A stretch of 64,000 nt of DNA from Pseudooceanicola pacificus (GCF_009789075.1 NZ_WNXQ01000002.1:1-64000), one strand, 5' to 3'. Shown: positions 53,439-62,790, numbered from the stretch's first letter. Numbers and translations: made by a program. The notes: a model not told the origin generated them from the sequence alone.

Positions 53439-54654
53439 GGCGCAGCCCCTTCGTCGGTTCCAGCCGCGCCGCCCGATAGCCGGCAAGGCAACCCGCCGCC
53501 GCTCCGGCGGCGGTGGCGGTCAGCGTGGCCACCAGCAGATGATGCGGGGCGATTTCGCTGATCCGGCCGGAAAGCCCGGCCAGCCCCTCGAGCCCGCGAT
53601 TGATCAGGGGTTGCAGGCCAAGCGCGATCAGCGCCGCGGCGACCGACCCGGTCAGCGCGATCATCATGCCCTGCAGCGATGGCATCAGCGAGATTTCGGC
53701 GCTGCTCAGCCCCAGCAGGCGCAACAGCGAAAGTTCGCGGGATTTCTCGACCACGCTGGCGGCCAGATGCAGGCCAAGGGTCAGCAGGAACCCGGCGGAG
53801 GCCAGCGAGGAGATGGCGAAGAATATCCAGGTCAGCCCGGTCTCGATCTCGAGCGCGGTTTCCACCGCCGAGGCGCGTGTCTCGACGTCCAGCCCGTCCT
53901 GCAACAGGCGGTCGCGCAGGCCCGGCACATCGCGCACGTCGCGCGCGAACAGGCGGAAACTGGCAATGCTGCGCGCGCCGGCGTCCAGCCGGGTTCCGGC
54001 GCGGGCGCTTTCCCAGCCGAGTTCGGGCACCGCGAAGCCTTCGCGCCAACGCTCGATCGCGCCTTCAAGCTCGGGCGCGACAAACACATCGTCGGTCTGA
54101 AGCAGGTCGCGCGGGATTGTGCCGACCACGGTGACCTCGTGGCGAAGGCTTTCGCGCTGCTCGCCGACGGTGCGCAGGATCACGAAGGTGATCGTGCCGC
54201 CGGTCCTGACACCGGTTTCGATGGCGGCGCGTTCGGTCAGCACGGCCTCGGACAGTCCCGCGGGGGCGGGGCCGCCGGCCAGGTAAGGATCGCCGGTGAC
54301 CGAGGGGATCATCCGGCTGTCCAGCATGGACCGGCTATCCGGGCCACGCAGCCGGACCGATCCGGCCAGATACCGCGCCCGAGGCAGGAGGAAGGCGACC
54401 CGGGGGTCGTCTGCGAGGTCGGCGAACCACGCTTCGGTCAGTTCGGTATCGCGCATCAGGCGGATTTCTCTCACGCGTGGGTCATCGCGCAGGCTCGAGA
54501 TCATGTTGTTAACCACGCCGAACTTCAGCGCGTAGAGCAACAGCAAAGGCAGCAGCGCCACGGTCACCGCGATGCAAAGGCAGCCAGCGGCCTGCCAGCC
54601 GTGCAGCAGATCGCGGCGCGCCAGTCGGAACAGCAGGCCAAGGCGCAGACTCAT
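53431..54654 (-). CDS. FtsX/MacB-type ABC permease, TagS-like
   Basis: The 407-residue protein has the MacB/LolE topology. One membrane helix near the N-terminus (CIAVTVALLPLLLLYALKF) is followed by a large periplasmic domain to about residue 280, and three helices at the C-terminus carry the FtsX motif (ELSLLRLLGLSSAEISL). Such mechanotransmission permeases move force rather than solute across the membrane. It overlaps the ATPase gene upstream and the SUMF1 gene downstream, so the three are tightly coupled, matching tagT-tagS-tagR. Confidence 0.88.
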   Translation of the reverse strand: MSLRLGLLFRLARRDLLHGWQAAGCLCIAVTVALLPLLLLYALKFGVVNNMISSLRDDPRVREIRLMRDTELTEAWFADLADDPRVAFLLPRARYLAGSVRLRGPDSRSMLDSRMIPSVTGDPYLAGGPAPAGLSEAVLTERAAIETGVRTGGTITFVILRTVGEQRESLRHEVTVVGTIPRDLLQTDDVFVAPELEGAIERWREGFAVPELGWESARAGTRLDAGARSIASFRLFARDVRDVPGLRDRLLQDGLDVETRASAVETALEIETGLTWIFFAISSLASAGFLLTLGLHLAASVVEKSRELSLLRLLGLSSAEISLMPSLQGMMIALTGSVAAALIALGLQPLINRGLEGLAGLSGRISEIAPHHLLVATLTATAAGAAAGCLAGYRAARLEPTKGLRHD

Positions 54655-55442
54655 GCGGATTGCACCTGTTGGGGCAGCGGCGCCAATGTCGATGTCTCGC
54701 CACCGCTTCCGGTGTGCGTCTCCAGGCGGCGCACGGTGAAACCGTAGCGTGTGGCGAGGTCCTCGTTGTGGCTGACCATGACAAGTGTAGCGCCGGTGGC
54801 CTTGGCGGCGTTGACCATGACCTGCATGACCTCGTTCGCCGTCGCGCCGTCAAGCGCGGCGGTCGGTTCGTCCGCCAGCAGGATAACAGGCGCCGAGGCC
54901 ATGGCGCGCAGCACCGCCGAACGCTGGCGCTGCCCGCCCGAAAGGCCGGCGGGCAGGCGGTCGAGCATGCGTTCGATGCCCATGGCAGCGGCCAACGCTT
55001 CGATCCGTTCGCCGATCTCGCGCCCGCGCTGGCCGGCCAGTTCGGCCGCCAGCAGGGCATTGTCCCGCACCGAAAGATAGGGCAGAAGTCCGCCATCCTG
55101 CAGGACGAAGCCCATCGTGCGCGACCGGATCGCCGAAAGCACGGTGGCCTGTCCCGCAAGGATCGGTTCCTGCACCGACAGAAGGCGGCCGTCGCCGTAG
55201 GGCGACAGGTCGTAGCGGTCCAGCGCGTCCGGGCAGCTGAGCAGGCCGAGAACCTCCAGCAGGGTGGTCTTGCCGCTGCCGCTGCGCCCGACCAGGCAGA
55301 TGCGTTCGCCGGCGCGGATCGTCAACTCGGGCACGGACAGCCGGAACCAGGCCTGCCGCGAGGCGTCGAAACGCGCCACCTCCAGCCCGCCGAGCGCCAT
55401 GATAGGGCGGGCCGGACGGCTTTCGCTTGGCACTTCGGTCAC
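54651..55442 (-). CDS. MacB/LolD-type ABC transporter ATPase, TagT-like
   Basis: The 263-residue ATPase has Walker A GRSGSGKTT, a Q-loop in MGFVLQDGGLLPYLSV, the signature LSGGQRQR, Walker B VILLADEP and the H-loop VSHNED. All catalytic residues are intact. The RQAWFRLSVPELTI start resembles LolD/MacB nucleotide-binding domains. Its stop overlaps the permease ATG (4 bases), and it begins 12 bases after the vWA gene. Confidence 0.92.
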   Translation of the reverse strand: MTEVPSESRPARPIMALGGLEVARFDASRQAWFRLSVPELTIRAGERICLVGRSGSGKTTLLEVLGLLSCPDALDRYDLSPYGDGRLLSVQEPILAGQATVLSAIRSRTMGFVLQDGGLLPYLSVRDNALLAAELAGQRGREIGERIEALAAAMGIERMLDRLPAGLSGGQRQRSAVLRAMASAPVILLADEPTAALDGATANEVMQVMVNAAKATGATLVMVSHNEDLATRYGFTVRRLETHTGSGGETSTLAPLPQQVQSA

Positions 55443-55454
55443 GGCGCGCGGTCC

Positions 55455-57992
55455 TCAGGGCAGGTTGCGCAGTGAGACCGGGGTGGCTTCGAGGCCGGGG
55501 TCGTCCGCACCGAAATCGACCCACTTCTTGGTGTCGTTGAACAGCTCTCCGTAGACCCGCCGCTTGCCGTCGATCGATTCAATGAACTCCTGCCGCGCGG
55601 CGACGCTGATCGAGGACCAGTATTCGCGGTCGAGCCGCAGCACCTGGCTGCGATAAGGCAGGTTCTTGAGGAAGGTCGGCAGGATCGAGGCGACGATGTC
55701 GCGCCCCTCGGGGATGGGCTTGTCGGGGTCGGACGAGGTTTCGGCCGCCAGCACCTGCAGCTTGTCGAAGAAAGCGCCGGGATCGTCGCCGCCAGAGCGG
55801 TAGGCCTGCACGATCAAGTCCAGACGCTTGTCGAGCGTGGACAGCTGGTTGCGGGTTAGGAACACGCTGACCTCGAGCGCGCGGCGTTTGGGGTCGCTCA
55901 GGTCCTTGTCTGCGGCCCATCCGGCAAGGAAGGTCGGGGCATCGCCCCCATTCGCGGCGGCGAGACTTTCCAGCTGGGCGCGAAAGATCTCGTTGCGCAC
56001 GGCGGCGGCCAGGCGGCCCGAGCTGCCCTCGGCGGGGATCGGCTCCAGCGCTTCGACCGAATTGATCATCTCGCCGGCCGAGGCGGTAACAACGGCCTGT
56101 GCCAGGGTCCGGCTCATCGTGTCCAGTTCGCGGCCGAATTCCTCGTCCGAGGTGGCGTCGATGGCGACGTATTTCTGAACCGCTGCGTCGCCGGTGCTGG
56201 AGATCACGCGATATTGCGCCTCGCCGCTGGCGAAATCGGCCGAGTTGGCGGGGGTGCGCAGATGCAGCGTCGCGATGGCGATGTTGCTGCGGTTGGCGCC
56301 ATCCGCCACCGTGTCCGACGTGACACTGGCCAGGGCGGCCAGCGGGTCGCCGCCCTCGCGCGCCGAGGCGTCGGTCACCAGGATGATGAGGCGGGCGTCG
56401 AAGGGTTTCCAGTCCATCTCGCTGATCGCGGCCTGGATGCCGGCAAAGCTGTCTTCGCGGAAACCGACCGTCGGGACCGTGGCCTCGCGGATCTGGCGAG
56501 CCTGGGCAAGCACGGTGGCCGGGTCGGCCTCGATGTCCAGCGGCTGGAATATGCGGGTCACATATTCGAGCCCGCTAGGGTTGTTGCCGATATTGTCGCG
56601 GAACCCCACGATGCCGAAGCTGACGTTCTGCGTAGTCTCGAACTGCTGGAACGCGTTGTAGAAACTTTCGATGGTCTGATATGTGCGGTCGATGAACGGC
56701 CCCATCGAGACGGTGGTGTCGATCACGAAGGTCACGCCGATGCGGAACACCCCGTCGTTGCGCGCGGCCGAGGAATCGGCCGAGACCTCAAAGCTTTTCT
56801 CGTCACGCGGCGCGATGGCGCTGGCGTTGGCGGGCACGGCGGCGACCTTGAGCAGAACGGTCTCGTCGGCCCCGTCAAAGGCTTCCTCGCGCCAGTCGAG
56901 GATCGGCAGCAGGTAGGGCTGGTTGTCGAAGGTCACGGCTGTTTCAGGTTCGATCGCCACCAGTTCGCGGACCCACACCGGCTGATAGGCCGGATCGGCC
57001 TGCACCTTTTCGCGCTCGGCGCGGATCCGGTCATAGAGTTCGGCCGCCTCGCTGGAATAGTATGGGCTGTTCACCATGTCCGACAGGACCGTGGCGTCGT
57101 CGAAGAACAACACCTGACCGCGGCTGCCGCGCGGCGCAAAGTTCATCACCAGCATCGAGGACCATTTCAGCGTGTCCGCCGTGCGTATCCAGCCCGAGGT
57201 GCCTTCGCGCAGGGACGAGCCGACCTCGAGCCAATTCTCGCCACCCGCGAGAGCTTCGTCGAAGACATAAAGCAGGTCGAAGACGGGCAGTTCGGTTCCG
57301 TCGCCCGTGTCGGTGACATCGGCGTGCAGCGAGGCGTTCGGCAGGGTCAGGACGCGGCGGAACAGGTTGTCGTTGTCGGGATCGACCATCGGGCTGCGGC
57401 GAGCGGCAGGCGTCGCGTCGGCCGCGGCGGTGCCCTCGCCGGTTGCCCCGTCGGTGGCGGCGCTGCCCTCTGCGGCGGCGGCGGGCTGACCGGTGGGCGG
57501 CTGCGGCGTTTCACCGGCGGGCGCGGCATCGACCGAGGTGTCGGGCGTGGTTGGACTGGCGGGCGCAGCGGATGCAGCGGATTCGGCGGCGCTGACAGCG
57601 TCGCTCAGCGCCGCGACGGCGGTGGAATAGCTGTCGACCTGCACCCTGGCTGCATCCAGTGCACCCTGGATCTCGGCGGTGACGGCCGGGGCCGTGCCGG
57701 TATCGTCGCACGTCACCTCAGGCATGGAATCCTCGCCAAAGAGCGTGTCTGGCAGCTGCGGCTTTGCTGGCAGATCGGGCAGGGCGCCGGCGGCCTCGGC
57801 AGTCAACGCTGTGGCGCGCAATTCCAGCCCGTCCGCCCGTGCAACAAGTTTGCGAAGGCTTTTCTGCAGGCTTACATATTGATCGCGCAGGTCCCGGACA
57901 ATTGCCTGTGTGTCGGAATTGCATTCCGCCAGAACGGGCGATGACATCACGGTCAGAAAAATGGATACAACAAATGCAGACCTAAACTTCAA
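55455..57992 (-). CDS. Secreted von Willebrand A protein resembling the periplasmic part of PpkA
   Basis: The start is a TTG at 57992, fixed by a perfect AAGGAGG eight bases upstream and by the signal peptide that follows (cleaved after SSPVLA, residue 22). A helical region and a low-complexity Ala/Pro/Thr linker (about 135-200) come next. A beta-rich domain (about 208-310: LFRRVLTLPNASL, WLEVGSS, GWIRTADTLKWSS) precedes a vWA domain whose MIDAS motif is DTTVS with Asp425. The C-terminal 220 residues are helical. The beta-rich plus vWA order resembles the periplasmic part of the T6SS kinase PpkA, but there is no kinase domain or membrane anchor. First gene of the operon. Confidence 0.8.
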   Translation of the reverse strand: MKFRSAFVVSIFLTVMSSPVLAECNSDTQAIVRDLRDQYVSLQKSLRKLVARADGLELRATALTAEAAGALPDLPAKPQLPDTLFGEDSMPEVTCDDTGTAPAVTAEIQGALDAARVQVDSYSTAVAALSDAVSAAESAASAAPASPTTPDTSVDAAPAGETPQPPTGQPAAAAEGSAATDGATGEGTAAADATPAARRSPMVDPDNDNLFRRVLTLPNASLHADVTDTGDGTELPVFDLLYVFDEALAGGENWLEVGSSLREGTSGWIRTADTLKWSSMLVMNFAPRGSRGQVLFFDDATVLSDMVNSPYYSSEAAELYDRIRAEREKVQADPAYQPVWVRELVAIEPETAVTFDNQPYLLPILDWREEAFDGADETVLLKVAAVPANASAIAPRDEKSFEVSADSSAARNDGVFRIGVTFVIDTTVSMGPFIDRTYQTIESFYNAFQQFETTQNVSFGIVGFRDNIGNNPSGLEYVTRIFQPLDIEADPATVLAQARQIREATVPTVGFREDSFAGIQAAISEMDWKPFDARLIILVTDASAREGGDPLAALASVTSDTVADGANRSNIAIATLHLRTPANSADFASGEAQYRVISSTGDAAVQKYVAIDATSDEEFGRELDTMSRTLAQAVVTASAGEMINSVEALEPIPAEGSSGRLAAAVRNEIFRAQLESLAAANGGDAPTFLAGWAADKDLSDPKRRALEVSVFLTRNQLSTLDKRLDLIVQAYRSGGDDPGAFFDKLQVLAAETSSDPDKPIPEGRDIVASILPTFLKNLPYRSQVLRLDREYWSSISVAARQEFIESIDGKRRVYGELFNDTKKWVDFGADDPGLEATPVSLRNLP

Positions 57993-58019
57993 GGAAATGT
58001 CCTCCTTAAATTTGCATGC

Positions 58020-58048
58020 AATACACAGACTGTTTGCGCATCTGTCAA
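58020..58048 (-). promoter_or_regulatory. Sigma70-type promoter of the Tag-like operon
   Basis: On the minus strand a perfect TTGACA is followed after 17 bases by TGTATT. The -10 box ends 12 bases before AAGGAGG and 27 bases before the TTG start codon, giving a very short leader. This is one of the best promoter matches in the window. Confidence 0.7.
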
Positions 58049-58731
58049 GAATGAATGGGTCGCAAATGTGACAGGAATTTGGGGCCTGCCAGAAAATGCG
58101 CGAAAGGGTCCGGGTCAGGTCACTGATCGCCCCGTCGCCGGGCACCGCAGGGCCCAAGCTGCGATTCGGCGTCAGCCAGATCCGGGAAGCGCCTGATACA
58201 GCGACATCTCGGTATGCTATGCGTTGGCCCCGCTCGCGGCAGTCATCGCGACCTTTTCCCAGATCCTGACCAACTGGCTCCGAAAGCTCTTGCACGGAAT
58301 GCGGCACGGTATGCGGCCGAGGATAATCCTGATCGGTTCCGGCAGTCTCGACGCGGCCATCGTCTCGGTGCTGGCACGCGACCACGGGCTGAGGGTGCCG
58401 GGCCCCGACATCCGCAAATCGCAGCGCCATGTGACGGGGGGCTGGGATCAGCCTGGTGATCAGCGGTAACTACGGAATGCACTGTGCTTCCCTCGTCCGG
58501 GGACGGGGCATTCATTATGCAATAGGGCCCGCGGGCGATATGACCTGTGCCCCGATTTTCCTGCGAATTGGCGCAGAGTCGGCAGATTGATTTCCGAGGC
58601 AGGGCGGCGCGCATTGTCGCCAGTTTCGGGCGCCAACTCCACGGGCGGCAAGTGTCCGACGCCCGGGTGAGGCCGGTGCTGAGTGTCGTCGTGCTGCCAT
58701 GGAGCCTGTCGAGAGCGCCCTGTCGGAGATC
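58049..58731. other. Gap between the Tag-like operon promoter and the regulator pseudogene
   Basis: No complete gene was recognised. Short open frames on both strands, for example around LARDHGLRVPGPDIR at 58370-58415 on the plus strand, look like worn fragments but cannot be assigned. Confidence 0.45.
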
Positions 58732-59225
58732 CTAGCGGTCCCTGACGGCCTGGCCCAATGTGGACGCCGCCTCCATCACCATGGGGGCCATGCGGTTGCG
58801 GAAGTCCTCTTCGCTCCAGTCCGAAAGCGAGGCGGCCAGGTGAACCGCGGCGATTGGGGCGTCCCGAACTGTCGGTCACGGCGGCGCCGATGGCGATTTC
58901 GCCCATCAGGACCTCTTCCAGCACCACGGCATAACCGTCTTCGCGGGCGCGGTCGATACGGCGGGCGACCTCGGCCTTGTCCAGCACCGTCCGCGAGGTG
59001 AACGCGAAGTAATCCGCCGTTTCGACGATCTCAAGCATCTCGTCGCGGGGAAGCCGTGAGAGCATGGCGCGCCCGCCCGAGCTTTGCGGACAGGACAGGC
59101 GGTGACCGACCAGCGTGGCATAGAATGTCCCGCGCTTGCTTTGCAGGCGCACCGCGTAGATGTGGCTGGCGCCGTCCTCGCTGTTCCGCGCGAGGCGGGC
59201 GCGGCGGCTGATGCTGGGGCAGGCG
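58732..59225 (-). pseudogene. IclR-family transcriptional regulator, truncated and frameshifted
   Basis: Two frames together give the effector-binding domain of an IclR regulator: HIYAVRLQSKRGTFYATLVG, EVARRIDRAREDGYAVVLEE and AIGAAVTDSSGRP in one, and AAVHLAASLSDWSEEDF to VMEAASTLGQAVRDR in the other. A single extra base near 58854 causes the shift; removing it restores GRPIAAVHL. The helix-turn-helix domain is missing because the sequence changes into a peptidase fragment at about 59230. It would once have controlled the adjacent peptide operon. Confidence 0.75.
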
Positions 59226-59234
59226 GGACAGATC

Positions 59235-59438
59235 GACCTCGCCGCCAACCGGGCCGTGACGTCGGACCATCTGTCGGTTCCCTCGTCGATCTGCATGCAT
59301 CCCGACCCTGCGCTGCCGCCGGACAGGCGTAACATGACCGTCGCTTCTGCCGTGGTCGACCTGACCGCCTGCAGGCTCTGGGTCACCGACGGCCCGCCCT
59401 GCGAGGCCGAGTATCACTCCTATGACCGGCAGGCGTAG
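59235..59438 (+). pseudogene. C-terminal fragment of a C45-type peptidase/acyltransferase
   Basis: The plus strand encodes VTSDHLSVPSSICMHPDPAL and NMTVASAVVDLTACRLWVTD, then GPPCEAEYHSY and a stop. This pattern is the end of peptidase C45 (penicillin acyltransferase-like) proteins. The N-terminal catalytic part is gone; the left edge abuts the opposite-strand regulator fragment, marking a deletion or inversion point. Confidence 0.6.
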
Positions 59439-59461
59439 CCGCAGCTGGCCGAGGCGTCGGG

Positions 59462-60702
59462 ATGAACACCATTCCCCGATCCACGCCGCGCGACCCGCGC
59501 ACACCGAGCGCCCCGATCCTGCCGCGCGACCGCTGGTGCCTGCCGCCGCATCACCGTTGGACCTTCAGCCACATGCTGGAAATGACCGCGACCGCGACCG
59601 CGGCCATTCGGCGCGGGCAGACAGCGGTCTGGACGCTTCCGGCCGCCGCGCGGGACGTCACCGGCATCGGTTTTGAAAGCCACCGCGAGACCCGGACGGT
59701 CGGGGCCTGACTGGTGGCGGATCAGACAGACGGGTTCCTGGTGCTGCACCGCGGCCGCATCCTGCACGAAAGCTATTGTGACGCCATGCGCCCGCAGGAC
59801 CTGCACTTGTCGATGTCGATGTCGATGTCGATGTCGATGTCGATGTCGATGTCGATGGCCAAGTCGATCCTGGGCATCCTCACCGGCATTCTGGCCGACG
59901 CGGGACGGATCGACCTGGCGGCCCCGCTGGCCGCGCACCTGCCCGAGCTGGCGGCGACGGGCTACAGGGGGGCAACGGTGCAGCACCTGCTCGCCATGAC
60001 CTTGGGCGTGGTCGTCGACGAAAGCTACGACGTGCCCGGGTCGCACATGCAGAAATTGGGCGAGGCCGTGGTATGGGCGGATGGCCCGCGCACCGAAGGC
60101 TGGCCGCAGACCGTCTGGCAACTGATCCTCGAACTGACCGAGACCGAACGCGTCCACGGCGCTCAGTTCCTGTATCGCTCCATCGAAACCGACCTGCTGG
60201 GCTTTGTAGTCGAGCGCGTGACCGGCCAACCGCTGGCCGAGCTGGTGTCCGAGCTGATCTGGCAGAAGATCGGCGCCTAGGAGGACGCGGCCTATACGCT
60301 GGATCACGGCGGTTTTGCCTTGGCCGACGGCTGGTTCAACGCGATCCTGCGCGACTATGCCCGCTTTGCTCAAATGGTGCTGCACGGGGCGTGGCGAATG
60401 CCAGGCGCGTGGTGCCCGAAGCCTGGATCGAAGAGGTGCGGTTCGGCGCCGGCGGCGCCTTTGGCGGACCGCATGCCGAAGTGCTGCCAAGGGGCGGCTA
60501 TCACAACAAGTGGTGGCAGACCGATCGCGGGCGCGGCGTGATCATGGCGCAGGGCATCTATGGCCAATGCATCTATCTTGAATTCGAGGCCCGCTTCGCC
60601 GCGGTCAAGCTGTCGACCTGGCCGACACCCCTGAGCGTGCCCGGCGCCAGGACGCGGCTGGCGGCACTCCGGGCCATCGGGCGCGAGGTTGCGGCGTCAT
60701 GA
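59462..60702 (+). pseudogene. Beta-lactamase-family serine hydrolase, inactivated
   Basis: The fragments line up as one class C-like hydrolase. An N-terminal part (HRWTFSHMLEM to GFESHRETRTVGA) ends in a TGA at 59708. The middle carries GFLVLHRGRILHESY and the likely catalytic S-x-x-K in MAKS after a serine-methionine repeat, and ends in a TAG at 60278 where GAG would restore the frame. A base is missing near 60390, after which RVVPEAWIEEVRFG resumes in another frame to the true stop at 60702. With two nonsense codons and one frameshift it cannot make a full protein. Its stop overlaps the permease start. Confidence 0.8.
59810..59857 (+). repeat. Hexanucleotide tract (TCGATG)8
   Basis: Eight perfect copies of TCGATG encode eight Ser-Met pairs directly before the catalytic serine region of the hydrolase pseudogene. 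Changes in copy number would keep the frame. Intact relatives, as remembered, have about two such pairs. Confidence 0.95.
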
Positions 60703-61640
60703 TCAGGTTCGTCGGCCTCCGCCTGCTGATGGCGGTCCCCACCCTGGTGCTGGTTACGCTGGCCGTATTCGTGATGATGCGCCTGGTGCCTAGCGATCCG
60801 GCGTCGGTCATGCTGGGCGAACAGGTCACCGGGGAAATGGTGGCGCGGGTGCGCCAGAGCATGGGACTCGACCAGCCGCTGCCGCGGCAATACCTGCTCT
60901 GGATTGGCGACCTGTTGCAGGGCGACCTCGGGCGGTCGATATCGAACAATCAGCCGGTTCTGCCGACCATCCTCGACCGCTTCAGGATATCTGCGCCGAT
61001 CGTGATCGTCGCGGTGACGCTGGCGGCGCTGATCGCGGTTCCGCTCGGGCTGCTGACCGCGTGGCGGCAGGGATCGGCATGTGACGTGTCCACGGTCGCG
61101 ACCTCGACCCTGCTGCCGTCGCTACCCAGCTTCTGGCTGGGTCTGATGATCCTGCTGGTGTTCGGGCTGAAACTGGGGTGGTTCCCGGTGCTCGGCATGG
61201 TGGGCGCGATCGGCGGCGGCTGGGCCGTTCTGAGCGCCATCGCCATGCCCGTCCTGACCCTGCTGCTGATCGAGATCGGCGCCATCCTGCAGATGACCCG
61301 CCCCAGTGCGGTCGAGGTGCTGCGCCAGGACTACATCACCCATGCGCGGGCCAAGGGGCTGTCCGAAGCGGTGGTGCTGCGCCGCCATGCCTTTCCCGAT
61401 GCCTTCGCCCCGACCTGGACCCTGATCGACCTGATCCTGGGCGCGCTGCTGGGCGGGATCGCGGTGGTCGAGACGGTGTTCACCATTCCCGGGCTGGGCC
61501 GGCTGCCGGTGCAGGCGATCTTCGAGCGTGACTACCCGGTGGTGCAGGGCTGCATCCTGCTGATCGCCCTGACCTAGGTGGTCATCAACCTGGTGGTCGA
61601 CCTGACCTATCCACTGTTCGACCCGAGGGTGCGGGCATGA
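60699..61640 (+). pseudogene. Peptide ABC permease (DppB/OppB-like) with premature stop
   Basis: The frame encodes a typical DppB permease: RFVGLRLLMAVPTLVLVTL at the start and five or six helices. The cytoplasmic EAA loop region (YITHARAKGLSEAVVLRRHAF) and VVETVFTIPGLGRL follow. A TAG at 61575-61577 interrupts the last helix; beyond it the same frame continues VVINLVVDLTYPLFDPRVRA to the normal end. One base change from a tyrosine codon explains the stop. The last 20 residues would be lost, probably abolishing function. Confidence 0.82.
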
Positions 61641-62470
61641 GCGCGATTTTCCGGGGATCGGGGCGCATCGGGCTGGCCGGCTGGATCGGCGGCGCACTGG
61701 CCTTCGCGGTCATCGCCGTGGCCGCGTTCGGGCCCTGGCTTGCCCCTTATGATCCCATGGCACTGGATCTGCGTGCGCGGCTTTCGGCGCCCTACCTGGA
61801 TCACCTGCTGGGCACGGGCGAGTTCGGGCGCGACATCCTCAGCCGGCTGATTTTTGGCGCGCGGGTCTCGATCTTTGTCGCCCTGTCTACGGTGGCCGTG
61901 GCGCTGGTCATCGGCGTGGGATTCGGCGTGCTGACGGGGTTCGTGCGTGCGTGGACCGACCGGATCATCGGTATCTTCAACGACGCGCTGCTGGCGTTTC
62001 CGGGCCTGTTGCTGGCGCTTGGCGTCATGGCGGTGGCGGGTGCATCGGCAGGGGCCATGGTGCTTGCGCTAGGCCTGGCCTTTGCCTCCGCGGTGCTGCG
62101 TGTGACGCGGTCCGCTGTGCTGTCTCAGCGCGCGCGCGAATTCGTCGAGGCCAGCCGGGTGATGGGAAATTCCGAGGCGCTCACCATGTGGCGGCACGTG
62201 CTGCCCAACGCGCTGGCGCCGCTGATCGTTCTGGCGACCTCGATGTTCGGCTGGGTGATACTGGCCGAAAGCGCGCTGAGCTTCCTTGGCCTGGGCGTCC
62301 CGCCGCCCGCGCCGTCCTGGGGCAACATGCTGGCAGCCGCGCGGCCCTATATCCAGGATGCGCCCTGGCTGATTGTTCTGCCGGGTTTGTGCATCCAGGC
62401 CACCCTGCTGGGGGTCAACCTGCTGGGCGATGCCCTGCGCGACCTGCTGGATCCGAGGATGCGGACATGA
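61637..62470 (+). CDS. Peptide ABC permease (DppC/OppC-like)
   Basis: The 277-residue protein has the usual DppC features. There is an N-terminal helix, the HLLGTGEFGRDILSRLIFGARVS motif and the EAA loop (FVEASRVMGNSEALTMWRHVLPNALAPL). The C-terminal ALSFLGLGVPPPAPSWGNML ends the conserved part. The frame is intact and overlaps both neighbours by ATGA. With its partner permease, hydrolase and ATPase all broken it is probably no longer functional. Confidence 0.85.
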   Translation: MSAIFRGSGRIGLAGWIGGALAFAVIAVAAFGPWLAPYDPMALDLRARLSAPYLDHLLGTGEFGRDILSRLIFGARVSIFVALSTVAVALVIGVGFGVLTGFVRAWTDRIIGIFNDALLAFPGLLLALGVMAVAGASAGAMVLALGLAFASAVLRVTRSAVLSQRAREFVEASRVMGNSEALTMWRHVLPNALAPLIVLATSMFGWVILAESALSFLGLGVPPPAPSWGNMLAAARPYIQDAPWLIVLPGLCIQATLLGVNLLGDALRDLLDPRMRT

Positions 62471-62790
62471 GTCTTCTTGAGGTGGAAGCGCTGCGGGTGC
62501 AGGCCGGGCTGACCGGGGCCGAGGTTGTCAGCGACCTGTCCTTCACGCTGGGCGCGGGGCGCATTCTGGCGCTGGTCGGCGAAAGCGGGTCGGGCAAGAC
62601 CATGGCCGCGCGGTCGGTTCTGGGGCTGCTTCCCCATCCGATGCGGATTGCGGGCGGCGCGATCCGCTTCGTCGGCACCGACCTGACATCGCTCGCCCCC
62701 CGGCAGATGGCGGGTTATCGGGGCGCCCGGATCGGGATGATCTTTCAGGAGCCGATGACGTCGCTGAACCCCGCGCTGCACATCGGCCGC
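62467..62790 (+). pseudogene. N-terminal fragment of a peptide ABC transporter ATPase (DppD/OppD-like)
   Basis: The first 108 residues are a normal start of an oligopeptide ATPase: Walker A VGESGSGKTMAARS near residue 37 and the Q-loop MIFQEPMTSLNPALHIG. The signature, Walker B and C-terminal zinc-binding region are missing. Just after the Q-loop the sequence changes in frame into a primase-like protein. Confidence 0.8.

Noticed and set aside
58224-58469. Plus-strand frame with HGLRVPGPDIR that slightly resembles a LacI-type regulator segment
   Set aside because: The match is only about ten residues and no DNA-binding domain or further similarity is present.
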